Part shown: positions 12,601 through 22,700 of the stretch, in pieces
Layout of the letters: each line of letters opens with the position of its first letter
Position numbering within the stretch: position 1 is the stretch's first letter
Assembly (NCBI RefSeq): GCF_023343835.1
Contig: NC_064466.1
Location: forward strand, 496,001 to 560,000
DNA length: 64,000 nt
Direction of reading: 5' to 3'
From: Lagopus muta
Taxonomy: Eukaryota > Chordata > Aves > Galliformes > Phasianidae
Made by a program: the position numbers and the translations under genes
Notes under the pieces: model-generated
What the model was told of the DNA's origin: nothing
The model's input: the letters and a program-made list of their open reading frames with translations, nothing else
Database searches by the model: none

Positions 12601-14793
12601 CGTGTTGGCCATGGCCACATGTTGGCCAAGTTGTTGCGTTGGCCATGGCCACATATCAGCCATGGTGTTGTGTTGGCCGCAGTCCCACCATCCATGGGGC
12701 ACCATGCTTGGATATTGGACTCCGTCTTTTTGCTGTGATATCTCTGATAAGGAGCAGAGATTTGGGGAGCGTCCACCGCCCCCCATCCCACTTAGAGATG
12801 GATCCCCCTTCTTGGAGCCTTGACCTCCTGCCAGGGACCACCTCAGAGCTCACCGCCGCTCGCCATATGCCGGGAGGGGGCGGATTCCCACCCAGGGGTG
12901 GCGGTGGGGGGGACGGGGCACGTCTCAGCCCCTCGCTCACCGCCTGCCCCCCGCTCCCCCAGCCACCGAAGCGTGCTGCGAGCTCTGCGGCCTCTACTTC
13001 GAGAACCGCAAGGCTCTGGCCAGCCACGCGCGGGCGCACCTGCGGCAGTTCGGCGTCACCGAGTGGTGCGTCAACGGCTCGCCCATCGAGACGCTCAGCG
13101 AATGGATCCGGCACCGGCCGCAGAAAGCCGGCGCGTATCGCAGCTACATCCAGGGCGGCCGACCCTTCACTAAGAAATTCCGGAATTCGTCGCACGCCCG
13201 AGATCACGACGGAGCGCGGAGGGTTCCGCTGAGCCTGCAGCACGGCGGCATGGCGCTGCTGAGCAAAGGGCTGGCGGCGGAGCTGGCGCACGGAGAGCCC
13301 TGCAAGATCCTGGACGGCACCGGGGAGCGGCCTGTGGTCACCTCGCCGCTCTCGCTGGTGAAGATGGAAGAGCATCAGCGCTCCAATTTCCACAGTGAGT
13401 TGGGATGGGGGGGGGATGCAGCTGTCGGGAGGGGGGACTGGTTGGGACCTGGTTCCCTCGGATCTCCTGGTGGCGGCAGCCGTTGGGATGTGGTTCCCGT
13501 GGGGGTTGGGGCCGCTGGGATCCCTCGGGAGGTTGGAGCTGTTGGGACACGGATCCGCAAGGAGGGGGAGCCCCTCCTGTCATCAGGAGCTGTTGCTCCA
13601 AAGCAGAGAGGCTGTGCCATCTCTCGCAGCCCTCAGCACCACGGCAGGGTTCCCCCTTCCCCCCTTGATGCCCTGTTTCGCTTCCATTATTCCCCCCCTA
13701 GAGTTTGAGCGGAGGCAGGCAAGGCCCCTGGACCCCTCCCTGCACCGGGAGGAGGAGGGGGCCGACTTCCAGCAGAAGATGGAGGAGACCCGCCAGCCCC
13801 CACCCAGGATGAGGCCGGTGCCCTCGCTGGTCCCCCGCCCGCCGCAGACCTCCCTGGTGAAGTTTGTGGGTAACATCTACACCCTCAAGTGCAGGTAGGC
13901 CATCCCCTTTTGGGCCCCTTAGGCTTAACTTTTGGGCTCCCTTGGGGCTCCTTGTGGCTTTCTTTCAGGTTCCCCTTTGGGTGCCCTCTGGGTTTGCTTC
14001 GGCTTCCTTTTGTGGGCTTCCCTTTGGAGGCAGCCTTTTCGTTTCCTTCAGGCTCTATTTGGCTTTCTTTGAGGCTCCCCTTTGGCTTCCTTTGAGTTTC
14101 CTTTGGGCTCCCATTGGAGCGCTCCCTCTGGGTCTCTTTTGGGTTTCCTTTGGGCTCCCCTTTTGGTCTCTTTTTGGGGTTTTCTGTAGGCTTTCTCCAG
14201 GGCTCCCTTTTGGTTTCTGTTGGGCTCCCCTTTGGTCTCTCTCTGGGTTTCCTTTGAGGGCTCTCTTTGGGTTCCCTGTTGGGTTTCCTTTGAGGCTTCT
14301 TTTGGCTTTTCTTGATGTTCCCTTTGGGGTTTTCCCTTTCGCTTCCAGGTGGGCTCTGCTTTGGGTTCCCTTTGGGTTGTCTTTTTGGGCTTCCTTTGGC
14401 TTCCCCTTGGATTCCTGTTGGGTTCCTCATTGGGCTCCCATTTGGCTTCCCTTTGTGTTTCCCTCAGCTCCCAAACCTCTGAGCTCTTTGTTCGTGGGCA
14501 CTCCACCCTTCAGCGCTGCACCTGGGGCACTGGGACCCCTTCCTCCCTGCTTTCCCCCCCCCCTTTCCCCCCTCCCCACAGCCTCTGGGCCGCTAAAGGA
14601 GCCTTGGACTGACCCGCTGCCGCCGTGTCCCCGCAGGTTCTGTGAGGTGGAGTTCCAGGGCCCCCTCTCCATCCAGGAGGAGTGGGTGCGACACCTCCAG
14701 CGACACATCCTGGAAATGAATTTCTCCAAAGCAGACCCCCTGCGGGGGGACGCCCCGGCCCCCGAGCCCCCCGCCGTGGCCGAGGCTCAGTAA
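3491..14793 (+). CDS. WIZ: WIZ, widely-interspaced zinc finger protein (8 coding exons)
   Basis: Coding exons are 3491-3608, 4707-4886, 8352-8859, 10207-10743, 11711-12235, 12963-13394, 13702-13894 and 14637-14793, all with GT-AG borders and matching phases. Ignoring one extra C in exon 3, the sum is 2649 nt, or 882 residues. C2H2 fingers of the WIZ type (CxxC, then SSHARSHLRQ or SHARAHLRQ) start near residues 106, 280, 459 and 628. A last finger spans the exon 7/8 border near 830-857. In mammals WIZ bridges the histone H3K9 methyltransferases G9a and GLP through this last finger, and also binds CtBP. Each of exons 3-6 carries one finger followed by a NGSPI(D/E)TL-like motif. Length matches the shorter mammalian isoform. 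The upstream fingers of the long isoform were not found. Identity is very secure, and the exact start is probable. Confidence 0.95.
3900..4440. repeat. Degenerate repeat in WIZ intron 1 (CCCCATAGCAGCCCTAAAGCC)
   Basis: From 3915 to 4030 a block alternating 'CACCCCATAGCAG' with 'GCCCTATAGCAACC' is repeated several times. It grades into looser units containing 'CCCCAGACCCCGCCCTTGGGTTGGGC' variants up to about 4440. No coding signal. Confidence 0.75.
4707..4886 (+). CDS. WIZ: WIZ coding exon 2 (proline-rich linker)
   Basis: The exon follows a CTCTCGGCAG acceptor and ends at GTGAGT, phase 1 to phase 1. It encodes an acidic run (PEEEEVVAMEVG), eight consecutive prolines and a segment ending DPHDPK. 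No zinc ligands are present. It links the N terminus to the first finger. Confidence 0.85.
5065..7045. repeat. 46-bp minisatellite in WIZ intron 2
   Basis: The core is a strict 46-bp repeat: the ATGCACTGCC anchor recurs every 46 bases from 5111 to 5893 (18 starts) with only a few substitutions. From about 5940 to 7045 the array continues as progressively diverged units with GTTGTGCCCCAAAA-like motifs. Long minus-strand open frames here (336 and 210 codons) are the repeat read through successive phases. Confidence 0.95.
7375..8235. repeat. CR1-tail-like tandem array with internal inversion, WIZ intron 2
   Basis: Units contain 'GGTTGGAAGGGTCCTTGAAGA' and 'CACAGAATGGTAGAATGG', matching the terminal part of avian CR1 elements. 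Orientation switches near 7711-7741 and again near 8160, giving a large inverted repeat. The array ends about 115 bases before exon 3. Confidence 0.85.
8352..8859 (+). CDS. WIZ: WIZ coding exon 3 (zinc finger; one-base frame break)
   Basis: The exon encodes the first C2H2 finger of this isoform (CEVCGACFETRKGLSSHARS) and then a Ser/Pro/Lys-rich stretch ending PLNL at a GTGAGT donor. After 'ESSGAP' the frame breaks: the C run at 8472-8477 has one base too many. Removing one C restores a continuous frame to the exon end, in phase with exon 4. The rest of the exon is well conserved, so an assembly or sequencing error is likelier than a real mutation. Confidence 0.92.
9411..9600 (-). mobile_element. 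CR1 LINE 3' fragment, WIZ intron 3
   Basis: The segment reads like a reverse-oriented CR1 3' end, from 'GTTGGATGGGACCTCTGGAG' to 'GAAAGAAGTTCTTC'. It directly borders the 61-bp tandem repeat. Confidence 0.65.
9590..10100. repeat. 61-bp tandem repeat, WIZ intron 3
   Basis: TTCAGTCCTCTTCCCTTTGG recurs at spacings of 61 bases (starts near 9591, 9652 and 9713), with nearly perfect copies. Diverged copies with 'CCACTGAGGA' continue to about 10100, less than 110 bases before exon 4. Confidence 0.88.
10207..10743 (+). CDS. WIZ: WIZ coding exon 4 (zinc finger)
   Basis: The exon opens with VRDIRCEFCGEFFENRKGLS, then SHARSHLRQMGVTEW and NGSPIDTLREI: one C2H2 finger and its conserved extension. A Pro/Ser-rich linker follows, then a basic segment (QKKLKHDQMRVEIKREMM) holding a possible sumoylation site (VEIKRE). 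It ends PLNL at a GTAAGT donor. The finger is nearly identical in DNA to that of exon 5. Confidence 0.95.
10850..11565. repeat. CR1-tail-like tandem array, WIZ intron 4
   Basis: About 15-18 units of 'AAGGACCCTTCCAACCCAAC' plus 'CCCTTCTAAGGCTCTATGAT' variants run on the plus strand. Unit length is roughly 40-46 bases. The array has the composition of CR1 3' termini in minus orientation. Confidence 0.85.
11711..12235 (+). CDS. WIZ: WIZ coding exon 5 (zinc finger)
   Basis: The finger is the same as in exon 4 apart from the residue pair after GVTEW (SV here, YV there). It is followed by KKKSKPCVIKKEPH, which holds an I-K-K-E sumoylation consensus, and by a Ser/Pro/Gly-rich linker ending in a KTKSVHDKPTHT segment. 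Phases are 1 to 1, as for exons 3-6, so these exons could be gained or lost without breaking the frame. Confidence 0.95.
12300..12690. repeat. Minisatellite of GTTGGCCATGGCCACATG units, WIZ intron 5
   Basis: Repeats of 'GTTGGCCATGGCCAC(A/G)TGT' with 'GGCCAAGTTGTTG' recur at about 20-40 bases. Open frames in both directions are repeat artefacts. Confidence 0.85.
12963..13394 (+). CDS. WIZ: WIZ coding exon 6 (zinc finger)
   Basis: The exon holds a diverged finger (CELCGLYFENRKALASHARA), then NGSPIETLSEWI in place of NGSPIDTLREI, and a conserved block with RPFTKKFRNSS and LSLVKMEEHQRSNFH at the donor. No frame break. Confidence 0.95.
13702..13894 (+). CDS. WIZ: WIZ coding exon 7
   Basis: The exon encodes FERRQARPLD, an acidic patch, QPPPRMRPVPSLVPRPPQTS and VKFVGNIYTLKC, closely matching the vertebrate WIZ C terminus. 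The first two zinc-ligand cysteines of the final finger lie across the border with exon 8. Confidence 0.95.
13905..14480. repeat. CTTTGGG-rich degenerate array, WIZ intron 7
   Basis: Short units such as 'CTCCCTTTGGGTTTCCTTTGG' recur irregularly across nearly the whole intron. A 309-codon open frame that runs from exon 7 through this array into exon 8 is intron read-through. Confidence 0.85.
14637..14793 (+). CDS. WIZ: WIZ coding exon 8 (C-terminal zinc finger and stop)
   Basis: The exon encodes FCEVEFQGPLSIQEEWVRHL followed by QRHILEMNFSKADP, then an Ala/Pro tail ending in a TAA at 14791-14793. In mammals this terminal finger contacts the G9a/GLP heterodimer. Confidence 0.95.
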
Positions 14794-15660
14794 CGGAGCC
14801 CCCCAACCCAGGGCAACGGAGCCGAACCGGGGCACCCTCTGCCCCCCCACCCCGTGCCTGCGCCTCCCCCACGGAGCAACCTCAGCCCACCCCCCCCCAA
14901 CTACCCCAACGCCGGGCTGGATGGGGGGCACCCGGCCGCAAGCACTACAAGGATCAAAACCCCCCCCCGGTCCTCTCTCCCCGGGGGGGGGGGGGTGGCA
15001 CTCGAGGACGGGGCAGGGGACAGCGGTGGCACCATATGTGCCCCCCCCCCCCTCCCGACACCGCGGGTCCGGTTCAGCCCAAAGAGGCGGGAGCTGCGTT
15101 GGCTTCCACCGGTTCAGGGACGCGGGGAGCGAGCGCCGTGCGTTTGTCTATGGCCCGAGAGTTGCTGTATATTCGATCCCTGCAGGCAGCGCCGCCCGTG
15201 GTTCCCGGCGCTGTCGGAGCCCGTTGCTCCGGGGTTGCATGTTGCCCCGCTCCCCCTTCCCAAAGGAAAACACTTGGCTCCCCGTCACCACCCCCCCGAC
15301 CCCCGATTTCCAATGGGACCGTGGGCTGCGGTGATGCTGGGGGGGTCCTGGGGGGGGGGGGATCTGCGGAGCCGCACGTCCCCCTCCTCCCCCCGCTCCT
15401 CCTCACTGTTGCTATATTTTTGTTTGTTTTTTTTTGTTGTTTTGTTTTTTTCCCCTCCCTTGTCTAGCTGCATAGACCTTCGACTTTTTTAACTCTAGTT
15501 TTGTGTAGAAAATTTAAGGAGCATTCATTTTTATTTCGAAGTCCCGAGCCCAGCACGGCTCGGAGGGAATTTACCTTTTAACTTTTTTCATTGGGCATAT
15601 TCTGGTTATTAATGTACCTGGGAATATGTACATTAGATTAAACTTCTGGAAACAACCCCC
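14794..15660 (+). other. WIZ: WIZ 3' untranslated region
   Basis: GC-rich sequence with long C and G runs turns T-rich near 15410-15540 and ends with an ATTAAA polyA signal. It is taken as the 3' UTR from its position alone. Confidence 0.7.
15637..15642 (+). terminator. WIZ: ATTAAA polyadenylation signal of WIZ
   Basis: This common variant hexamer is the first good signal after the stop codon. It lies in an A/T-rich stretch followed by GT-rich sequence. Confidence 0.65.
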
Positions 15661-16240
15661 GGGGGGCTGTGTGAGTGCATGGGGGTCTTCACGGGGGATT
15701 TTGGGGGGGAATGAGGTTGGTTTTGGGGCCAGAGGGGTGGTGGGAGCCCACAGGGCTGGGAACAGCGGGGTGAGGACATGGCTGTGAGTCAGGGCTTGGG
15801 AGCATCATAAAGGGGACGTGGGGCCACGGCTGATGGTGTGGTGTGGGGTCAGGATGGGGGGCACACAGGGTCAGGGTGAGGGCACGACCCAGAGCTTGGG
15901 ATGTTGGGGTCAGGGTGAGGCCGTGTCGGGGGGGACATTCAGGACAAAGCGTGGCCGTGACCCCGGGCATGGGGACACCAGGGTCGGGATGGGGACGTCA
16001 GGGTGGCCGCGTCCTGTGGCGGAGGGACACGGGTCGAGAGGAGGCAGCGTCACAAGGCGTGGGAGATGTCGGGATGGGGACATCACGACATGGCCGTGTG
16101 CAACGACACAGCGGCACTGGGGGCACGGTGAGGCTTTTCCGTGGGGAGATGGAGGTCGGGGGGAGGCCGTGCCGTGGGGACGTGGGGTCGGACGCGGCCG
16201 CGCCCCGGGGTTCCGGCACCGAACTGGCGCGGTTTCGGCG
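15661..16240. other. WIZ-AKAP8L intergenic region
   Basis: G-rich sequence contains loose repeats of 'GGGGACATCAGGGT(C/G)GGGATG'. No exon was recognised. Confidence 0.6.
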
Positions 16241-16731
16241 CGCTCATTCCCCGCCGGGGGCGGAGCCCCGCGGCCCTCAGCCAATGGCGACGCGCGGTGC
16301 TAAGGAAGGGGCGTGGCCAAGAGTCGCACCTGCGCGGTGGGGGAGTTGCCGGCGGCTCTGGGCCCTTCTGCCACGCGATTGGTGGAGGCAGCGCTCAGCC
16401 CTCCCACCACCCCCGGTTGGCCAATCAGAGTAGAGAACGGCGGCGGCACCGCCTCTCTGCCAGCTGACCAATCAACGAACGTTCCCTCAGGGTCCATCGG
16501 GAAAGCCGACGATTGGCACCCGCATTCTCCAATCCTCGGCGGGACCGCCCCGCGGGAGGTGGAGACGCGACCAATGACCTCCTCCGGCCGCCCGGAGGCC
16601 GGACCAATGAGCGCGGCGGGGAGGCGGGCGGAGAACACCTTCCGACCAATGAGCGCGGCGGGGAGGCGGGGCGGCGCCGCCGGTACCGTTGGGCGCAGAG
16701 GCGGCGGCGGGCGGCGGGCGGCGCCGCCATT
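16241..16731 (+). promoter_or_regulatory. AKAP8L: AKAP8L promoter with nine CCAAT boxes
   Basis: CCAAT occurs at 16281, 16421, 16468, 16529, 16571, 16604 and 16646, and ATTGG at 16378 and 16512, all within 370 bases of CpG-rich DNA. Two of them sit in a duplicated 'ACCAATGAGCGCGGCGGGGA' block. There is no TATA box. Such spacing is typical of NF-Y-driven, dispersed-start promoters. NF-Y binding is inferred. Confidence 0.75.
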
Positions 16732-19700
16732 ATGAGTTACTCAGGTGAGGGCGCGGCGCAAAGATGGCGGCGGGGGCGGCCAGGGGCTTCTCGGGGGGCC
16801 GGGGGTCGGCGGGACGTCCCGAAAACGGGGGTTTTGGGGCCGAACGCGCGGGGTTCCGTCACCGTCCGGTTGGCGGGCGGCCTCACAGAGCGGAGCGCGG
16901 GGGATGATTGGCTCCTGCCGGCCTCGCTATTGCTGACGCGGGTCAGGGTGCCGTCGGCCCTCTTTGCCAGCCGGGCATCAACCACCACCCCGGGTCCCTT
17001 TCTTCTTCGCAGCCGCTCAGCCCCAAGCCTGCAGCGCTGCCTGGGGTTGCTGTGCCCAAAGCGCAGGACCCGGCGCTTGGCCTCCTTCAACCTCTTGCCG
17101 TTCACCTCAGCCCAGCGATGCGGCTTATCCAGGTCCCTCTGCAGGGCCTCCCTGCCCTCAGGCAGATCCACGCCACCTCCCCGCTCGGTGTCCGCTGCAA
17201 ACGTACTGAGGGTGCACGCAGTCCCTCCTCTGGGTCATCAACAAAGATATCAAACAAGGTCGGCCCCAGTGCCGAGCCCTGGGGACACCGCTTGTAACGG
17301 CTCTGCAGCTCGATTCACTGCATTCACCACGACCTGCCGGGCTCGGCCCTCAGCCAGTTCCTTACCCAAAGCAGGGTGCACCCGACCGGGCCTCGGGCAG
17401 CCAGTTTCCCCAGGAGGATGCTGTGGGAAACAGTGTCAAAGCTTTGCTGAAGTCTAAACAGCCTCATCAGCGGGGCCCATCCTGTTTAATATCTTCATTG
17501 ATGACTTAGATGAAGGCACTGAGTGCATCCTGAGTAAGTTTGCAGATGACACCAAGTTGGGAGGTGGTGTGGATCTGCCTGAGGGCAGGGGGGCCCTGCA
17601 GAGGGATCTAGATAAGCTGGATTGCTGGGCCGAAGTGAATGGGATGAGGTTCAACAAGGCCGAGTGCCGGGTCCTGCATTTGTGCACAACAACCCCATGC
17701 AGCGTTACAGGACTGGGGATGAGTGGTTGGATGACTGTGAAGAGGAAAGGGACCTGGGGGTGTTGGTTGGTGCTCGGCTGAACATGAGCCCACAGTGTGC
17801 CCAGGTGGCCAAGAGGGCCAGCGGCATCCTGGCCTGCATTAGAAATGGTGTGGCCAGCAGGAGCAGGGAGGTGAGCATCCCCTGTACTCAGCACTGGTGA
17901 GGCCGCACCTCGAGTGCTGTGTTCAGTTTTGTGCCCCTCACTACAAGAAAGACATGGAGGCCCTGGAACGTGTTCAAAGGAGAGCAACAAAGCTGGTGAG
18001 GGGTCTGGAGCACAAGTCTTATGAGGAGCGGCTGAGGGAGCTGGGATTGTTCAGTCTGCAGAAGAGGAGCTCAGGGGAGGCCTCATAGCACTCTACAACT
18101 TCCTGAAGGGAGGCTGTGGTGTAAAAGGGTCTGGCCTCTTCTCCCAGGCAAATAGTAGGACCCGAGGAAACGGCCAGAAGTTGTACCAGAGGGGGTTTAG
18201 GTTGGACATGAGGAGAAACTTTTTCTCTCAGAGGGTGGTCAGGCACTGCAATGGCTGCCCAGGGAGGTGGTGGAGTCGCCGTCCCTGGCAGCGTTCAAGA
18301 GGCGCCTGGATGAGGAGCTACGAGATGTGGGTTAGTGCTTGTGGTACTGATAGCAATGGGAGGGGTTGGACTGGATGATCTTGCAGGTCGTTTCCAACCT
18401 TGTGGTTCTGTGAACAGCCTTTCCCTCATCTACCAGTCCGGTCACCCAGCCGCAGGAGGAGATGAGGTCGGTCGAGCACAACCTGCCTTTCATGAACCTT
18501 TCATGCTGTGCGGTTGATCTCACCCAAAATGATTTGCTCCGTAACCTTCCCTGGTGCCGAGGTCAGGCTGACAGGCCTGGAGTTCCCCAGATCCTCCTTA
18601 GGGCCCCTCCTGTGGATGGCAGTCCCATTGCCAAGCCTCCGAGGGGGGGGGTTGTGAGCACTGGGATTTGGGGTCACCTTCCGGGGATCTCCTGGGGCTC
18701 TTCTTGGAGCTCAACTGGGGTCTTGGGACTCTGAGGCTCCTTTAGTTCTCCTTTTGGGGCTCTTTTGGTGGCTCCTTTGGTTCTCCATTGGAGTTCTTTG
18801 GGATCTCCATTTGGGTCTCATTTTGGGGGCTCTTCTTGGAGCTTTATTGGCATCTTGAGGCTCCTTGGGGGCTCTCTGTGGTTCCTTTGGGCTCTCCTTA
18901 GAGCTTTTTTGGGGGATCTTTTAGGGCTCTTTTTGGAGCTCCTTTTGGTGGCTCCTGTGGTGCTCTTGAGGGTGTTGGGCTCGTTTTTGTGCTTTTGGTG
19001 CTTTGTTGGGATCTTGAGGCTCCTTTTGGAACTCCTTTTGGGGTTCTTTGGTTCTCCTTTTGGGGTTCTTTTGGGGGCTCATTTGGTTCTCCATTGCAGC
19101 TCTTTGGGGTCTCCTTTGGTGGCCCTTCCTGGAGCTTTGCTGGGATCCCGGGGGTCCTTTGCAGCACTTTGCAGTCTCCTTTTGGGACTCTTTTCAGAGC
19201 TTCTTTTGGGAGCTCGTTTTGGACTTTCTTGGGGTTCTTTCAAGGCCGGAGAGATGTTGTCTCACAAAGAATGCCAGGTCCTGATTTCATTCTCCAATTC
19301 TTTACCTGCAAAATGCTCCATAGTGGGGTTGTGTGCACCTGAACTGCTTTCTGCTCCCTTGTCTTGGAGGTCTGGTGCCTCCAGCTCCAAATTTTCTGTG
19401 TGAAACCAAAAGAGTTGGCACTTGCAGGTAGGACACCGCTGTGTCACGGTGTGGCAGAAATGGAAGCTGAAAGAAAGAACAGGAAAGAAAGAACCTCATT
19501 CAGGGAAAAAATCTGCATCGTCTGAAGGCCAGCAGGTTGACTGTGGGCCAGCAGTGGGTCCTCGTGGGCAAGAAGGCCAGGGGTGGCCAGCAGTGAGAAC
19601 CTGGTGGACAAGAATCCTCCCAACTGGTGGTGCAGACACGTCTGAAGGCTGTGCTGCCATTCAGCGAGAGCTGGACAGGCTGAGAGCTGGGCAGGAAGAA

Positions 19701-22700
19701 ACCAGATGAGGTTTAACAACAGCAAGTGTGGAGTCTTGCATCTGGGGAGGAATAGTTGTATGCAGCAGTACAGGTTGGGGGATGAGCTGCTGGAGGGGAG
19801 CTCTGCAGAGAGGGACCTGGGGGCGACAGGTTGCCATGGGGCAGCAGTGTGCCCTGCTGGCCAACATGGCGTCCTGGGGTGCATTGCATGGCCAGCAGGT
19901 CGAGGGAGGCGATCCTCCCCCTCTGCTCTGCCCTGCTGAGGCCTCATCTGCAGCACTGCGTCCAGTTCTGGGCTGCCCAGCACAAAACAGACAGGGAGCT
20001 CTTGGGAAGAGTCCAGCAGAGGGCCACCAAGATGGTGAGGGGCCTGGAGCATCTCTGCTATGAGGAAAGGCTGAGTGAACTGGGTCTGTTCAGCATGGAG
20101 AAAAGAAGACTGAGAGGGGAGCTGATCCAGGTCTGTGAATATCTGAGGTGTGGGGGGCAGAATGGCGAGGATGGACTGTTTTCAGTAGGGAGTGGAGACA
20201 GGAGGAGGGGAAATGGCCGGAAACTGCAGCATAGGAAGTTGTGCAGCAATGTGCAAAGGAACGGCTGTGCAGTGAGGGGAGGAGCACTGGAACAGGCTGC
20301 AGGGAGGTGGGGGAGTCTATGGGTCCCAATGTGTCTCTATGGGTCCCAATGGGTCCCAACGTGTCCCTATGGGTCCCAACGTGTCTCTATGGGTCCCAAC
20401 AAGTCTCTATGGGTCCCAACGTGTCTCTATGGGTCCCAACGTGTCTCTATGGTCCCACTGTTCACTGCTGCCCATGGAGGTGGTGGAGTCTCCTGCTCTG
20501 CAGATGTTCCAGACCTGCCTGGATGCCGACCTGTGCGCCCTGCTGTAGGAACGGCTGGGGCAGGGGGTTGGACTCCATGAGCTCTGCAGCTCCCTTCCAA
20601 CCCCTGTGATTCTGTGATTCAGTTCATAGATTGGTTTTGCCACCATTTCTTTCTTTCGGGGTGTTGCTCCTTTTTGGTGGTGAACAAAACCCCCTATGAG
20701 AAGCATGGCTCTGACTGCTTCTTATGTCTGCTTTTTCAGGTTATGGAGACTGGAACTCTGGGACAAACAGAGGCAAGTATGCTGCCAGCTCGAGCGGGTT
20801 CCTGACAGACGGGTTCGTTAGCCTTCAGCTCCTGAAGGATACAGTGCAGAGTCTGCATTCCTTCTTCTTTTATTTTTAGGGTTCTTTTTTGCAACCAATT
20901 TCTTTTATTGTAAAACCTTGTTGAGATGTTAACAACTTCCTTCCCCCGTTTTTTCGGAAGGGCCACACGGCCGAGGATTTGGGTTTTTTCTGTTCCAGCC
21001 CATCTTGATATTGCTGCTGGGTGAAGGCTGGAAAATGGCCTCCCATGGGTTTTGGCGTTACCCAGCGAGGCTGATTTTAGAGGCTGTGCATTCATTCACC
21101 CATGCACCTTAGCTTGAATTAAATATTACCTGCGACAGATCGCCAGGAATGAGAGCTCTCTGTTTTGTTCTTGCAGGGTATGAGAGCTACAACTACGGCT
21201 ACGGCTACGGGCAGGACAACTCGGGCAGCTATGGCTACGGCATGGCTGCCTCCAACTCGTGGGATATGGGCAACTCGGACATGGACATGAACCCAGATGG
21301 TGCTGGCAGTGCCGACGCCGTCATTGCCAAAATGAACCAGCGCCTGGACGTGGTGTCCCCACCTGGATGCTGACAGCATGCAGGGCGGGCACTACGGCTC
21401 CGGCGGGGATCGGTGAGTGGGAAAACCATGGAATGATTGGATAGGTTGGGTTGGAAGGGACTTTAAAGATTCTGGAACAATAGAATGGTTGGGTTGGGAG
21501 AGTTCTTAAAGATAATAGGGTTGTGAAATCCTAGAATAATTGAGTTGGAAGAGTCCTAGAAGGTCAGAGAACCATGGAATTACAGCATGGTTGGGTTGGA
21601 CTCGTCCTTAAAGATCATGGAACCATGGAATGGTAGAATGGTTGAGTTGGAAGGGTTTTTAAAGATGGAATCACAGCAAGGTTGGGTTGGAAGGGTCCTT
21701 AAAGGTCATAGAACCAAGGAATGGTTGAATGGTTGGGTTGGAAGAGTCCTTGAAGGTCATAGAACCAAGGAATGGTTGAATGGTTGGGTTGGAAGAGTCC
21801 TTGAAGGTCATAGAACTATGGAATCACAGCATGGTTGGGTTGGAAGGGTCCTTGAAGGTCATAGAACTATGGAATCACAGCATGGTTGGGTTGGAAGGGT
21901 CCTTGAAGGTCATAGAACTATGGAATCACAGCATGGTTGGGTTGGAAGGGTCCTTGAAGGTCATAGAACTATGGAATCACAGCATGGTTGGGTTGGAAGG
22001 GTCCTTGAAGGTCATAGAACTATGGAATCACAGCATGGTTGGGTTGGAAGGGTCCTTGAAGGTCATAGAACTGTGGAATCACAGCATGGTTGGGTTGGAA
22101 GGGTCCTTCAAGGTCATAGAACTATGGAATCACAGCATGGTTGGGTTGGAAGGGTCCTTGAAGGTCATAGAACTATGGAATCACAGCATGGTTGGGTTGG
22201 AAGAGTTCTTAAAGGTCATAGAACTATGGAATCAAAGCATGGTTGGGTTGGAAGGGTCCTTGAAGGTCATAGAACTATGGAATCACAGCATGGTTGGGTT
22301 GGAAGGGTCCTTAATGGTCATAGAACTATGGAATCACAGCGTGGTTGGGTTGGAAGGGTCCTTGAAGGTCATAGAACTATGGAATCACAGCATGGTTGGG
22401 TTGGAAGAGTTCTTAAAGGTCAACAACTCCAAGTTCTTTTCCTGGAGGAAAAAGTGACCCGTTAAAACACGACCCAAAACAAATTGCTGCCAGTGTCAGC
22501 TTTCTGCCTGGTAAAAGTGGGTGTGCACAGGTGTCCCCAGATGTCCAGGAATGGGGACAGGAGCTCCAGCTGGGCTGTGTCCCCACACAGCTGATAATGT
22601 GGGCTCCTCTTGGTGTTTCGGGGTCTTTTAGGGCATCCTGGGCACTCGCAAAGCAATGAGGGGTTTGGGGGCTCGGTTTCTTTGTTTTTTAACATGTCGT

